The notes under the pieces were generated by a model. It searched no databases. It had not been told where the DNA came from and was given only the letters and a program-made list of their open reading frames with translations. A stretch of 64,000 nucleotides of DNA from CAYPGJ01 sp050174775. Lineage in GTDB: Bacteria > Planctomycetota > Phycisphaerae > Phycisphaerales > UBA1924. Made by a program: the position numbers and the translations under genes. Below are positions 25,966 through 33,983 of this stretch, piece after piece (the stretch's first letter is position 1; every line of letters starts with the position of its first letter). The stretch spans positions 248,001 to 312,000 of the forward strand of contig JBFXJP010000003.1 in assembly GCA_050174775.1 (NCBI GenBank), given 5' to 3'.

Positions 25966-26847
25966 TTGCGATATCTCTCGCCCATCCTTCTCCTCGCGGC
26001 CCTCTCCGCCACCTCCCACGCCCAGGCCCAGGAGCCCCCCCAGCCCGAAACGCCCGAGGTCACCGAAGAGCTCGCCGACTCCGAAGCGCCGGGCAAGCTC
26101 TCGGAGGGCAAGTGGTTATGGAATGACCGCCACCCCGCGCAGTGGGTCGTCCAGTTCGAGCCCAGCGCCTGGCTGATCGGGCTCGCGGGCGATGTCCGTG
26201 TCGGGGGTGGCACGCGTGTCGACCTCACCAGCGTCGGCGCCGACGACCCCGCCGTGGCCCCGGCGGGCGAACTCCATTTCCGTGGAGACATCTGGACCGT
26301 CTCCCTCTCCGGCTTCGCCGTCGGCATCGACGAATCCGAGCCCGCCGCGCTCGGTTTCACCGCCGGCGCCCTCACCGTCGGCGCGGGCGCGCCCGTGCGC
26401 ACCGAATTCGACTACACCGGCCTCGAAGCCACGCTCGGCGCTCGGATCTGGGAACAACCCCTCGGCGATGAGCCCGCCGAGCAGGTGATGATGCGACTCC
26501 ATCTGTACGGCGGCGCGCGCGCACACGTCGTCGATGTCCGCTTCTCCTCCGGCGGCGCGAGCGCGGAAGACTCCGTTACGTGGGTCCAGCCCCTTCTCGG
26601 CGCCAAGCTCGAACTCGAGCTCTGGGACGTCGGCTCCTTCGACGTCGCCCTCGACTACGGCCTCTGGCCGGGCGGCAGCAACGACATCAGCGGGCTCAAC
26701 GTCATCGCGGGCTTCCAGTGGCGCCCCTGGGGCCACGTCGGCGTGCAGGTGGGCTACCGCCTCCAGGTTGTGGACGGGGAGGACGGGGACTTCGAGTGGG
26801 ACGGTTCCGCCGCGGGCTTTTACGGCGGCGCCGTGATTCGTTTTTGA
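25966..26847 (+). CDS. Outer-membrane beta-barrel (porin-like) protein
   Basis: The 293-residue protein uses a TTG start at 25966, supported by AGAAGGAG just upstream. A signal peptide (MRYLSPILLL, core ending AQA) and a Pro/Glu-rich linker precede about ten alternating hydrophobic strands such as 'ELHFRGDIWTVSLSGFAVG', 'MMRLHLYGGARAHVVDVRF' and 'HVGVQVGYRLQVVDG', ending with a terminal aromatic residue in 'GGAVIRF'. That ending is the usual insertion signal of outer-membrane barrels. The specific transport or structural role is not predictable. Confidence 0.75.
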   Translation: MRYLSPILLLAALSATSHAQAQEPPQPETPEVTEELADSEAPGKLSEGKWLWNDRHPAQWVVQFEPSAWLIGLAGDVRVGGGTRVDLTSVGADDPAVAPAGELHFRGDIWTVSLSGFAVGIDESEPAALGFTAGALTVGAGAPVRTEFDYTGLEATLGARIWEQPLGDEPAEQVMMRLHLYGGARAHVVDVRFSSGGASAEDSVTWVQPLLGAKLELELWDVGSFDVALDYGLWPGGSNDISGLNVIAGFQWRPWGHVGVQVGYRLQVVDGEDGDFEWDGSAAGFYGGAVIRF

Positions 26848-26859
26848 GGCAGAAAACGC

Positions 26860-27483
26860 ATGCGGATCATCGCGGGTGAGTTCAAATCCAGGCCGATCTA
26901 TTCACCCCCGGACGAGGGCACGCGCCCCATGCCGGACCGGGTGAAGGAGAGCGTCTTCTCGATCCTGCGCGGGCACTGCGAGGGCGCGCGCGTCGCGGAC
27001 TTCTTCTCCGGGACCGGCACCGTGGGGCTCGAAGCGATCTCGCGCGGAGCTGTGGAGTGCGTGTTCGTCGAGAAGCGACGCGAGGTCGCGCGCATCCTCG
27101 AAGCCAACATCGAGATGCTGGGCGCCGGTGAGCGCGCGCAGGTGGTCGTCGGGGACGCTCTGGGGATCGGCGCGATCTCGCGCGTGACCCCCGGCACGCA
27201 CCTCATTTTTATGGACCCGCCCTACGCCATGATGGAGGATCCGGCCCAGCGTCGGCGCGTCCTGAGCGCTGCGTCGAAGCTGGTGGAGAGGCTCGATCCG
27301 AAGGGGTATCTGCTGCTGCGGACGCCTTCTCCGCTGCTGGACACGGCGCCGTCGGGGGAGAAGTCCGAGGTGTCGCTGCGGATCGAGGGGGCGCGGGGCC
27401 CGGAGACGCACGACTACCGGGGGACGGCGGTGCACTTCTACGTGCGTGAGGATGCGCCGGGTGACGAGTCGGGCGGGGAGTAG
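26860..27483 (+). CDS. rsmD: 16S rRNA (guanine966-N2)-methyltransferase RsmD
   Basis: RsmD methylates G966 of 16S rRNA using SAM. The 207 residues fit the family. It opens 'MRIIAGEFKSRPI' (family hallmark), has 'RPMPDRVKESVFSIL', the SAM-binding 'VADFFSGTGTVGLEAISRG' and the amino-methylase motif 'LIFMDPPYAMM' (DPPY). The C-terminus 'FYVREDAPGDESGGE' is unremarkable. It ends ten bases before the GTG of the CCA-adding gene, suggesting one transcript for RNA maturation. Confidence 0.93.
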   Translation: MRIIAGEFKSRPIYSPPDEGTRPMPDRVKESVFSILRGHCEGARVADFFSGTGTVGLEAISRGAVECVFVEKRREVARILEANIEMLGAGERAQVVVGDALGIGAISRVTPGTHLIFMDPPYAMMEDPAQRRRVLSAASKLVERLDPKGYLLLRTPSPLLDTAPSGEKSEVSLRIEGARGPETHDYRGTAVHFYVREDAPGDESGGE

Positions 27484-27492
27484 ACTGGGGGC

Positions 27493-28731
27493 GTGTCGAA
27501 GGCGCGCGAAGTTGCGGTGGGCGTGGTGCGTGCGCTGACGGGCGCGGGGCATCAGGCGTACTTTGCCGGTGGCTGCGTGCGTGACGAGCTGCTCGGGAGA
27601 GAGCCGGACGATTACGACGTGGCCACGAGCGCACACCCGGAGCAGGTGCGCGCGGTGTACCCCAAGGTGAACGAGGTCGGGGTGAGCTTCGGGGTGCTGC
27701 TGGTGAAGCAGAAGGGGGAGGTGGTCGAGGTCGCGACGTTCCGGGAGGAGGGGGTGTACAGCGACAAGAGGCGTCCGGACGAGGTGCGGTTCTCGACGGC
27801 CGAGGCGGATGCGCGCCGGCGCGACTTCACGATCAACGCGTTGTTCCTCGATCCGCTCTCGCCCGGTGATGACGGCGCGACGGTGAGCCCGCTGGGGGGG
27901 CGCGTGATCGACTTTGTGGGAGGGATCGAGGACCTGCGCGCGAAGCGTCTGCGCGCGGTGGGGAACGCGGGGCATCGGCTGGAGGAGGATCACCTGCGCG
28001 CGCTGCGGGGCGTGCGGCTCGCGGCGCGTCTGGGCTTCACGATCGAGGAGTCGACGGGCGCGGCCATGCGCGCGCGGGCGAGCGGTCTGGACGGTGTGAG
28101 CCGAGAGCGCGTGGGGGAGGAGATGCGCAAGATGCTCTCGCACCCGTCGCGCGCGGAGGCGGTGCGTGTGATGACGGCGTTGGGGCTGGATGCTCCGGCG
28201 TTGCAGGAGGAGCACGTGGAGTGTGAGGCTCAGGCGGTGGGGGGGCTGCCTGAGGGGGCGGACGTGGCGACCGCGCTGGGCGCGTGGGCGATCGATCGTG
28301 CGGGGCTGGAGGGGTGCGCGGGCGTGAGCGCGCGCTGGCGCGAAGCGCTGTGCCTGAGCAATGAGGAGACGGAGGCGTTGTCGAGCGCGCTGCGGGGCGT
28401 GGGCGTGCTCGAGAAGGAGTGGGGGGGGCTGGGGGTTGCGGGGCGGAAGCGTGCCGCGAGTTCCGCATGGTTCGGGCGGGCGCTGGCGATCGTGAACGCG
28501 CGGAACGGCGCGTGGGGGTTGCGCATCGAAGAGGATGTGGCGGAGTTGTCGGGCTCGTTCGGCGGGCTGGCGCCTGAGGCGTGGGTGAGCGGGGATGATC
28601 TGATCGCGATGGGGATGAAGCCCGGGCCGAGGTTCCGTGAGGTGCTGGAGGCCGTGTACGACGCGCAGCTGGAGGGGCGGGTGCGGACTCGGCAGGAGGC
28701 GTTGGAGGAGGCGCGTCGAAGGGGGATGTAA
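27493..28731 (+). CDS. CCA-adding / poly(A) polymerase family tRNA nucleotidyltransferase
   Basis: The 412-residue class II nucleotidyltransferase starts at GTG 27493. Hallmarks are 'YFAGGCVRDELLGREPDDYD' (GGxVRD and the DxD metal site), 'EVATFREEGVYSDKRRPDEV', 'DARRRDFTINALFLDP' and 'EEDHLRALRGVRLAARLG'. Family members add CCA to tRNA 3' ends or A-tails to RNA; which of these (or only part, as in split A- and CC-adding enzymes) cannot be read from sequence alone. It follows rsmD closely. Confidence 0.9.
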   Translation: MSKAREVAVGVVRALTGAGHQAYFAGGCVRDELLGREPDDYDVATSAHPEQVRAVYPKVNEVGVSFGVLLVKQKGEVVEVATFREEGVYSDKRRPDEVRFSTAEADARRRDFTINALFLDPLSPGDDGATVSPLGGRVIDFVGGIEDLRAKRLRAVGNAGHRLEEDHLRALRGVRLAARLGFTIEESTGAAMRARASGLDGVSRERVGEEMRKMLSHPSRAEAVRVMTALGLDAPALQEEHVECEAQAVGGLPEGADVATALGAWAIDRAGLEGCAGVSARWREALCLSNEETEALSSALRGVGVLEKEWGGLGVAGRKRAASSAWFGRALAIVNARNGAWGLRIEEDVAELSGSFGGLAPEAWVSGDDLIAMGMKPGPRFREVLEAVYDAQLEGRVRTRQEALEEARRRGM

Positions 28732-28852
28732 GGGCTTTCCAGCGGAACCTGTGAGGGGGGTGGTCGTATACTCAAGGTTGAGTGGGTTTCGCCCGGCGTG
28801 GGCGGGGTGAGGGCATTCGCGGCACGACTCGGCATTCTTGGAGGATCGACCG

Positions 28853-30292
28853 ATGGCTCGACGGTTGGGGCGGATTGCGGCGGTGGCGTGTGCGAGCGCG
28901 GCGGTGATGTTGGCCGGGGGCGGCATCCACGGGAGTCGTGCGATCGCGCAGGACAAGCCGGGCGCGGGCGAGGCGGAGAAGGGGCTCGACCGCGTGACGT
29001 TCAAGAACGGTCGCGTGGTGGAGGGGCGGATCGTCGAGCAGAACGATCGCGAGTTGAAGATGGAGGTGGTGTTCGCGGGGATCTCCGCGGTGACGACGTA
29101 CGCGCGGTCGGAGATTCTGACGATCGAGCGCGGAGTGGTGCGTGACGCGGGGGGCGAGCCCGCGGCCACGACCGCGACGCCCAGCGAGCCGGCGCCCGCG
29201 AGCGAGAGGACGACGGAGAGCGCTTCGTCTGGGGGCGGCGCGCGGGTGTACATGGTGGAGCTGAAGGGGGTGTTCGGGAAGGACGTGACGGAGACGCCGC
29301 TGCAGCGCGCGTTGGACGACGCGCAGTCCATGGACCCGGACGTGGTGGTGTTCAAGCTGGACCTGAAGCCCGCGGAGGAGATCGACTTCCCGGGGTTTGC
29401 GGTGGCGGAGCGGATCCGCGGGTTCGACGGGCTGTTCCTTGCCGAGAACATGACGCCGGTGTTCGAGCGGGCGATCCGTGAGGGTCGTCGGATCGTGTTC
29501 TGGGTGAAGCGCGCGGAGGCGGGCGCGGCGTTCCTCCCGCTGATCGGCCCGGAGATCTACTTCTCTCCGGACGGGCGTCTGGGGGGCATCGGCACGCTGC
29601 AGCGCTTCGACATGGGCGACAAGCGTGTGAACGAGAAGCAGATCTCGCTGCGTCTGGGCCATGCCGAGGGCATCGCGATCCAGGGCGGGTATGCGCCGGA
29701 GCTGGTGCGCGCGATGGCGCGGAGCGAGAACTGGCTCGCGGTGAGGTTCGAGGGCGGCGAGCCCAAGTACATGATGCGCGAGCCGACGAAGCAGGAGCAG
29801 GATGACGGCTGGATCGTGCTGAGCGATGACGGTGAGGGGAACAACAAGGACACGATGGAGATGGAGGTGCGCCGTCAGGGCAACGACGTGCTGAACCTCG
29901 ACGCCAAGTGGGCGCGCGACCTGCGCGTGTCGAAGGGCACGGCCGGGACGCTGGAGGACCTCGTGTTCGAGATGAACCTCGGATCATCGCACACGGTGAT
30001 CGAGGGCAAGGGCCAGGGGATTCTGGACGACTGGTCGAAGCGTGTGAACGCGGCCGAGGAGGAGATCCGCCGGCTGTTCCTGCGTCACCGGGACCTGCAG
30101 CCCCAGCAGGGCGAGGATCAGGCGCGCTATCTGGGGAAGAAGATGCAGTTGCTGCGCGAGATCAGCGGGATCCTGGGCGTGTACGCCGAGGTGTTCGACC
30201 GTGAGGGCGGGCAGCGTGCGCAGCTGGCGTCGCAGATCGAGGCGTATCGGGAGGAGATCCGCAAGCTGTCGCAGCGCGACCGTCGCGGTTGA
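28853..30292 (+). CDS. Secreted ClpP/NfeD-like protein, probably catalytically dead
   Basis: The 479-residue protein starts at ATG 28853 with GGAGG eight bases upstream. A signal peptide (MARRLGRIAA, core ending AIA) precedes a small N-terminal beta module ('FKNGRVVEGRIVEQND', 'YARSEILTIERG'), then a domain laid out like the ClpP/crotonase fold of NfeD or SppA proteases: 'VYMVELKGVFGKDVTETPLQRAL' (in part), 'DPDVVVFKLDLKP', 'RRIVFWVKRAEAGAA'. The Ser usually found in the 'ASAG' segment is not present (AEAGAA), so peptidase activity is doubtful. A coiled-coil-like C-terminus follows. It is a tandem paralogue of the next gene. Confidence 0.65.
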   Translation: MARRLGRIAAVACASAAVMLAGGGIHGSRAIAQDKPGAGEAEKGLDRVTFKNGRVVEGRIVEQNDRELKMEVVFAGISAVTTYARSEILTIERGVVRDAGGEPAATTATPSEPAPASERTTESASSGGGARVYMVELKGVFGKDVTETPLQRALDDAQSMDPDVVVFKLDLKPAEEIDFPGFAVAERIRGFDGLFLAENMTPVFERAIREGRRIVFWVKRAEAGAAFLPLIGPEIYFSPDGRLGGIGTLQRFDMGDKRVNEKQISLRLGHAEGIAIQGGYAPELVRAMARSENWLAVRFEGGEPKYMMREPTKQEQDDGWIVLSDDGEGNNKDTMEMEVRRQGNDVLNLDAKWARDLRVSKGTAGTLEDLVFEMNLGSSHTVIEGKGQGILDDWSKRVNAAEEEIRRLFLRHRDLQPQQGEDQARYLGKKMQLLREISGILGVYAEVFDREGGQRAQLASQIEAYREEIRKLSQRDRRG

Positions 30293-30315
30293 TCGGGATG
30301 AGGAGCGGGATCGAG

Positions 30316-31650
30316 ATGACGATGAGGAGCCTTGCGATGGGACGAGCGTGGATTCGAGCGGCGGCGCTGGCGTTGGTGTGGGTGGCGGCCGGTGTTGCGT
30401 CGTTGTCGGGCGCGGAGGCGGTGGCGGACAAGCTGCACCTCAAGGACGGTCGGGTGATCGAGGGGACGGTGCAGCGCGAGGGCGACGGCTTCGTCTACTT
30501 CATCACGAAGATCGGGGGCATCGAGAAGGTCGAGCTGTTCCTGCGGGACGACATCCTGCGGGTGGAGAAGGACGGGGAGGCGCCGGCGCGGACCGACGTC
30601 AAGTCTTCGGACGCGCGCGCCGGCGACAAGCCCGCGAGCGGGCGGGCTGCGTCGAACGAGGGCGCTGCGGGCGACGGGGCGGTGCGTGTGGCGTTCATCT
30701 CGATGGGCGAGCCGCCCCTCGACATGGTCGGGCCGTACATGAACGCGAGCGCGCTGCGGGAGTCGATCAAGCGTCTGGAGCCCTCGAAGCCGGACATCGT
30801 GGTGCTGGTGTTCAACTCGGGCGGCGGCGCCGCGATCGAGGTGCAGAAGCTCTCCGACGTGGTGCAGAACGATCTCAAGCCGAAGTACCGGACGGTGGCG
30901 TGGATCCACTCGGCGATCTCGGCGGCCGCGATGACGGCGCACGCGTGCAACGAGATCTACTTCATGTCGAAGGGGAACTACGGGGCGTGCACGGCGTTCT
31001 CGATGCAGGGCGGTCGGGCCACGGCCGCGGAGGGGCGGTTCCTCGAGGAGCTGCTGTTCCAGATGGAGAAGATCTCGGCGCGCGGCGGGTACAACCCGCT
31101 CATCATGCGCGCGATGCAGATCGAGCAGGAGCTTTCCTGCGACATCGACGAGAACGGGGTGGTGCACTGGCGCGCGGACCTGAACGGCCAGCACGTGGTG
31201 AACCCCAAGGGCAAGATCCTGACGTTCAACTCGCGCGACGCGATCCGCTACAAGTTCGCCAAGGGCGTGGCGGACACCAAGCCGGAGCTGATGAGCCTGC
31301 TGGTGGGGGACAGCGAGTGGGTGGAGGTCGGCCAGGAGGCGGACCGCTACCAGGCGCAGCACCGCGAGTCGACGCACTCGGCGGAGCTGTCCCTCAATGA
31401 TCTCTTCCGCAAGCTGAGCCAGGCGGTGCAGAGCGCGATCACGTCCGCGAGCAACGCGGAGGAGCGCGGCCGGCAGGTGGGGATCGCGCGCCGGTGGCTG
31501 GGCGAGATCCGGGCGCTCTCGCGTCGCTCGCCGGCGGTGCAGGAGTACTACCTGGGCGAGCGGTTCTTCACCTCGATGGAGGAGATGCTCTCGCGCATCG
31601 CGGCGGGCGAGGCCGTGAACCCCGCGGACTACGGCTTCGGGCAGGGCTGA
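30316..31650 (+). CDS. Secreted ClpP/NfeD-like protein, Ser retained
   Basis: About 444 residues. The start is uncertain: ATGs at 30298, 30316, 30322 and 30337 are all in frame; 30316 has GAGGAG ten bases upstream. A signal peptide (core ending LSGAEA) leads to the same small beta module as the preceding gene ('LKDGRVIEGTVQREGD', 'FLRDDILRVEKD') and a ClpP-like core: 'PDIVVLVFNSGGGAAIEV', 'TVAWIHSAISAAAMTA' and 'CNEIYFMSKGNYGAC'. The SGGG and SAIS motifs match where SppA/NfeD have TPGG and the nucleophile Ser. A periplasmic or membrane-associated peptidase is inferred. Contact with lpxA downstream is 25 bp. Confidence 0.65.
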   Translation: MTMRSLAMGRAWIRAAALALVWVAAGVASLSGAEAVADKLHLKDGRVIEGTVQREGDGFVYFITKIGGIEKVELFLRDDILRVEKDGEAPARTDVKSSDARAGDKPASGRAASNEGAAGDGAVRVAFISMGEPPLDMVGPYMNASALRESIKRLEPSKPDIVVLVFNSGGGAAIEVQKLSDVVQNDLKPKYRTVAWIHSAISAAAMTAHACNEIYFMSKGNYGACTAFSMQGGRATAAEGRFLEELLFQMEKISARGGYNPLIMRAMQIEQELSCDIDENGVVHWRADLNGQHVVNPKGKILTFNSRDAIRYKFAKGVADTKPELMSLLVGDSEWVEVGQEADRYQAQHRESTHSAELSLNDLFRKLSQAVQSAITSASNAEERGRQVGIARRWLGEIRALSRRSPAVQEYYLGERFFTSMEEMLSRIAAGEAVNPADYGFGQG

Positions 31651-31675
31651 TCGGGTCGACCGGTATACTCGGAGC

Positions 31676-32548
31676 GTGAGCAGCACGTTGGCGCGATCGG
31701 TGACGGTGCATCCGACAGCGGAGGTGCATCCCTCGGCTGAGCTGGGCGAGGGTGTCGAGGTCGGCGCGCTCGCGTACGTGGGCGAAGGGTGCGTGGTGGG
31801 CGCCGGGACGCGTTTGCTGCGCGGCGTCGTGCTGCAGAAGTTCGTCGAGATGGGCGAGTCGAACGTGGTGGGGGAGTACTGCGTGCTTGGGGGGGACCCG
31901 CAGGATCGGGGCTACAACGACGCGCGCCCCGGGCGCGTGGTGATCGGCGCGCGGAACATCTTCCGAGAGCACGTGACGATCAGCCGGTCGACGGTGAAGG
32001 AGGGCGGCGAGGGGCGCGAGACGCGCATCGGCTCGGAGTGCATGTTCATGGCGGGCTCGCACGTGGGGCACAACGCGTGGGTGGAGGACAGCGTGGTGCT
32101 GGCGAACTCCGCGATGCTCGGCGGGCACGTGACGGTGGGGGCGCGGACGATGATCTCGGGGGCGTGCGGCGTGCACCAGTTCGTGCGCATCGGTGAGGGC
32201 GTGATGTTCCAGGGGACCGCGGGGATGAGCCAGCACGTTCCTCCGTTCCTCCTGGTGAGGCACATCAACGAGGTGGCGGGGCTGAACGTGGTCGGGCTGC
32301 GACGCGCGGGGGTGAGCGCGCCGGAGCGCGAGCAGGTGAAGGCGGTGTTCAGGGCGATCTATCGGGATCGTCCGGGCGCGCGCCTGGAGGATCGCCTCAG
32401 CGCGGCCGAGGCGATGGCCCCCACGGGCGCGGCGGAGCGCTTCGTGCGGTTCGTGCGCGCGACGGTGGAGGACAAGCCGCCGCACCGGCGCGGCATCGCG
32501 TCGCTGCGTTCGACGCGCGGGCGGAGCGGTGACGAGGTGGAGGCGTGA
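31676..32548 (+). CDS. lpxA: Acyl-ACP--UDP-N-acetylglucosamine O-acyltransferase
   Basis: LpxA starts lipid A synthesis by transferring a hydroxyacyl chain from ACP to UDP-GlcNAc. The 290-residue protein begins at GTG 31676 after GGAG. It shows a left-handed beta-helix of hexapeptides ('VHPTAEVHPSAELGEGVEVG' and onward), the conserved 'GHNAWVEDSVVLANSAMLGG' segment with the catalytic-type His, and 'FVRIGEGVMFQGTAGMSQHVPPF'. The C-terminal helical part is about 25 residues longer than usual. Its presence supports an LPS-bearing outer membrane. Its stop overlaps the pgl GTG by four bases. Confidence 0.93.
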   Translation: MSSTLARSVTVHPTAEVHPSAELGEGVEVGALAYVGEGCVVGAGTRLLRGVVLQKFVEMGESNVVGEYCVLGGDPQDRGYNDARPGRVVIGARNIFREHVTISRSTVKEGGEGRETRIGSECMFMAGSHVGHNAWVEDSVVLANSAMLGGHVTVGARTMISGACGVHQFVRIGEGVMFQGTAGMSQHVPPFLLVRHINEVAGLNVVGLRRAGVSAPEREQVKAVFRAIYRDRPGARLEDRLSAAEAMAPTGAAERFVRFVRATVEDKPPHRRGIASLRSTRGRSGDEVEA

Positions 32549-33354
32549 GCGGGGGGGATGGGCCGGGGAACGTTCCCGGGGGGCTTCCGGGCGCGCTCCC
32601 GGGGGAGATGGTGTGGCGCGAGAGCGCGGACGAGACGCTGGACACGCTGGCCGGGGAGATGATGGTGCACGCGATGTCGTGCGTGCGCGCGTTCGGCTCG
32701 TTCCACATGGCGCTCTCGGGCGGGTCGACGCCGATGCCGCTGTACCGGCGCCTGATGATCGGGCCGGAGTATCGCGAGTTTCCGTGGTCGCACACGCACC
32801 TGTGGATCGTGGACGAGCGCCGCGTGCCCTTCGAGGATGAGCGGTCGAACTTCGGGACGATCCGAGAGGTGCTGGTGGAGCACTCGGGCATCCCGAGCGC
32901 GCACGTGCACCCGATGGACGGCGAGCATGACGACGCGGACGTGCGATATGAGGCGGAATTGGTGCGCGAGCTGGCCGCGCGCGGGCGGGGCAAGGACCGG
33001 CTGGACTTCGTGCTGCTGGGGATGGGCGCCGACGGGCACACGGCCAGCCTGTTCCCCGGCTCGCCCGCGCTGACGGAGACGAGGCGGCTGGTGCGGTTCA
33101 ACGACGGTCCGAAGGTGACGCCCCCGGCGCGCATCACGATGACGTTCCCGCTGATCAACAGCGCGCGGTTCATCGCGGTGCTTGTGACGGGGAGCGGGAA
33201 GCGCGAGACGCTGAAGAAGGTGGCGGCGCGCGAGGGGGGCGTGGAAGCGCTGCCGATCCTGGGGGTGCAGCCGCTCGGGGGCGCGCTCCGCTGGTACGTC
33301 GATGGGGAGGCGTGGGAGGGGTCAGGCGCGGATTCGAGCATCCCGCTCGCGTGA
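32545..33354 (+). CDS. pgl: 6-phosphogluconolactonase
   Basis: Pgl hydrolyses 6-phosphogluconolactone in the oxidative pentose phosphate pathway, the step after Zwf (zwf lies at 48375). The 269 residues match the DevB/Pgl type: 'FHMALSGGSTPMPLYRRLM', 'WIVDERRVPFEDERSNFG', 'DFVLLGMGADGHTASLFPG' and 'TMTFPLINSARFIAVLVTG'. The GTG start overlaps the lpxA stop (GTGA). The N-terminal 20 residues are glycine/proline-rich and may be non-essential. The last 33 bases overlap the convergent membrane-protein gene. Confidence 0.92.
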   Translation: MSGGDGPGNVPGGLPGALPGEMVWRESADETLDTLAGEMMVHAMSCVRAFGSFHMALSGGSTPMPLYRRLMIGPEYREFPWSHTHLWIVDERRVPFEDERSNFGTIREVLVEHSGIPSAHVHPMDGEHDDADVRYEAELVRELAARGRGKDRLDFVLLGMGADGHTASLFPGSPALTETRRLVRFNDGPKVTPPARITMTFPLINSARFIAVLVTGSGKRETLKKVAAREGGVEALPILGVQPLGGALRWYVDGEAWEGSGADSSIPLA

Positions 33355-33951
33355 GGCGCCGCGCGCGGCGAGCGCGCGGATGAGCAGCGCGGCCAGCGCG
33401 GCGCCGACCAGATTGGAAACAAGGTCCCACCCGGTGTTCTCGTACCCGCCCACGTTCGTGTCGGGGATGAGACGCGTCGCGATGAACTCGATGACCTCGT
33501 TCACGGCGCCCAGGCCCATGCCGATGAGCGCGCACGCGAGGAGCGGGCCGAGCGTGGGGCGGAGCGTGTGGCGCGACGCGGCGCGGAGGGCGTGCCACGC
33601 CGCGAGCGTGGCGGTAAAGAAGCCGAAGGCGTGGACAAGCTGATCGAACTTGGGGATGAAGGGCGCCGGGCGGAGGTTGTAGAGGACGTAGGGGCCCTCC
33701 GGCGGATCGGTGACGGATGCAGGGATGGGGAGCGTGCCGCCGAACATGTGGAGCATGCCCCAGAGCGCGAGGCACCAGAGCACGGGGGTGGTGAAGCGGG
33801 TGCGCCGGTCGACCCAGAGCACGCCCGCGATGCAGAGGGCCATGGCCGCGGCGTAGAAGAGGAACTCGGTGTTGCCGCGACGCAGCGCGAGGGTGAGCGC
33901 GATGGCCATGTAGGCGGGGACGAAGATGGCGAGGGGGAGGAGGCGTTTCAT
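33322..33951 (-). CDS. DUF2238 (YjdF-like) inner-membrane protein
   Basis: The 209-residue protein has six hydrophobic segments and the family's polar signatures in the second half: 'FDQLVHAFGFFTATLAAW', 'GLGAVNEVIEFIATRL' and 'NVGGYENTGWDLVSNLVGA', which closely match YjdF/DUF2238 proteins of unknown function. The cytoplasmic tail ends basic (RERDARIRA). Its 3' end overlaps the convergent pgl gene by 33 bp. It follows the sigma54 activator gene with 32 bp between and may be cotranscribed. Confidence 0.82.
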   Translation of the reverse strand: MKRLLPLAIFVPAYMAIALTLALRRGNTEFLFYAAAMALCIAGVLWVDRRTRFTTPVLWCLALWGMLHMFGGTLPIPASVTDPPEGPYVLYNLRPAPFIPKFDQLVHAFGFFTATLAAWHALRAASRHTLRPTLGPLLACALIGMGLGAVNEVIEFIATRLIPDTNVGGYENTGWDLVSNLVGAALAALLIRALAARGASRERDARIRA

Positions 33952-33983
33952 CGAGAAGGATCATCGGCGCGCGGCGGGGCGCG

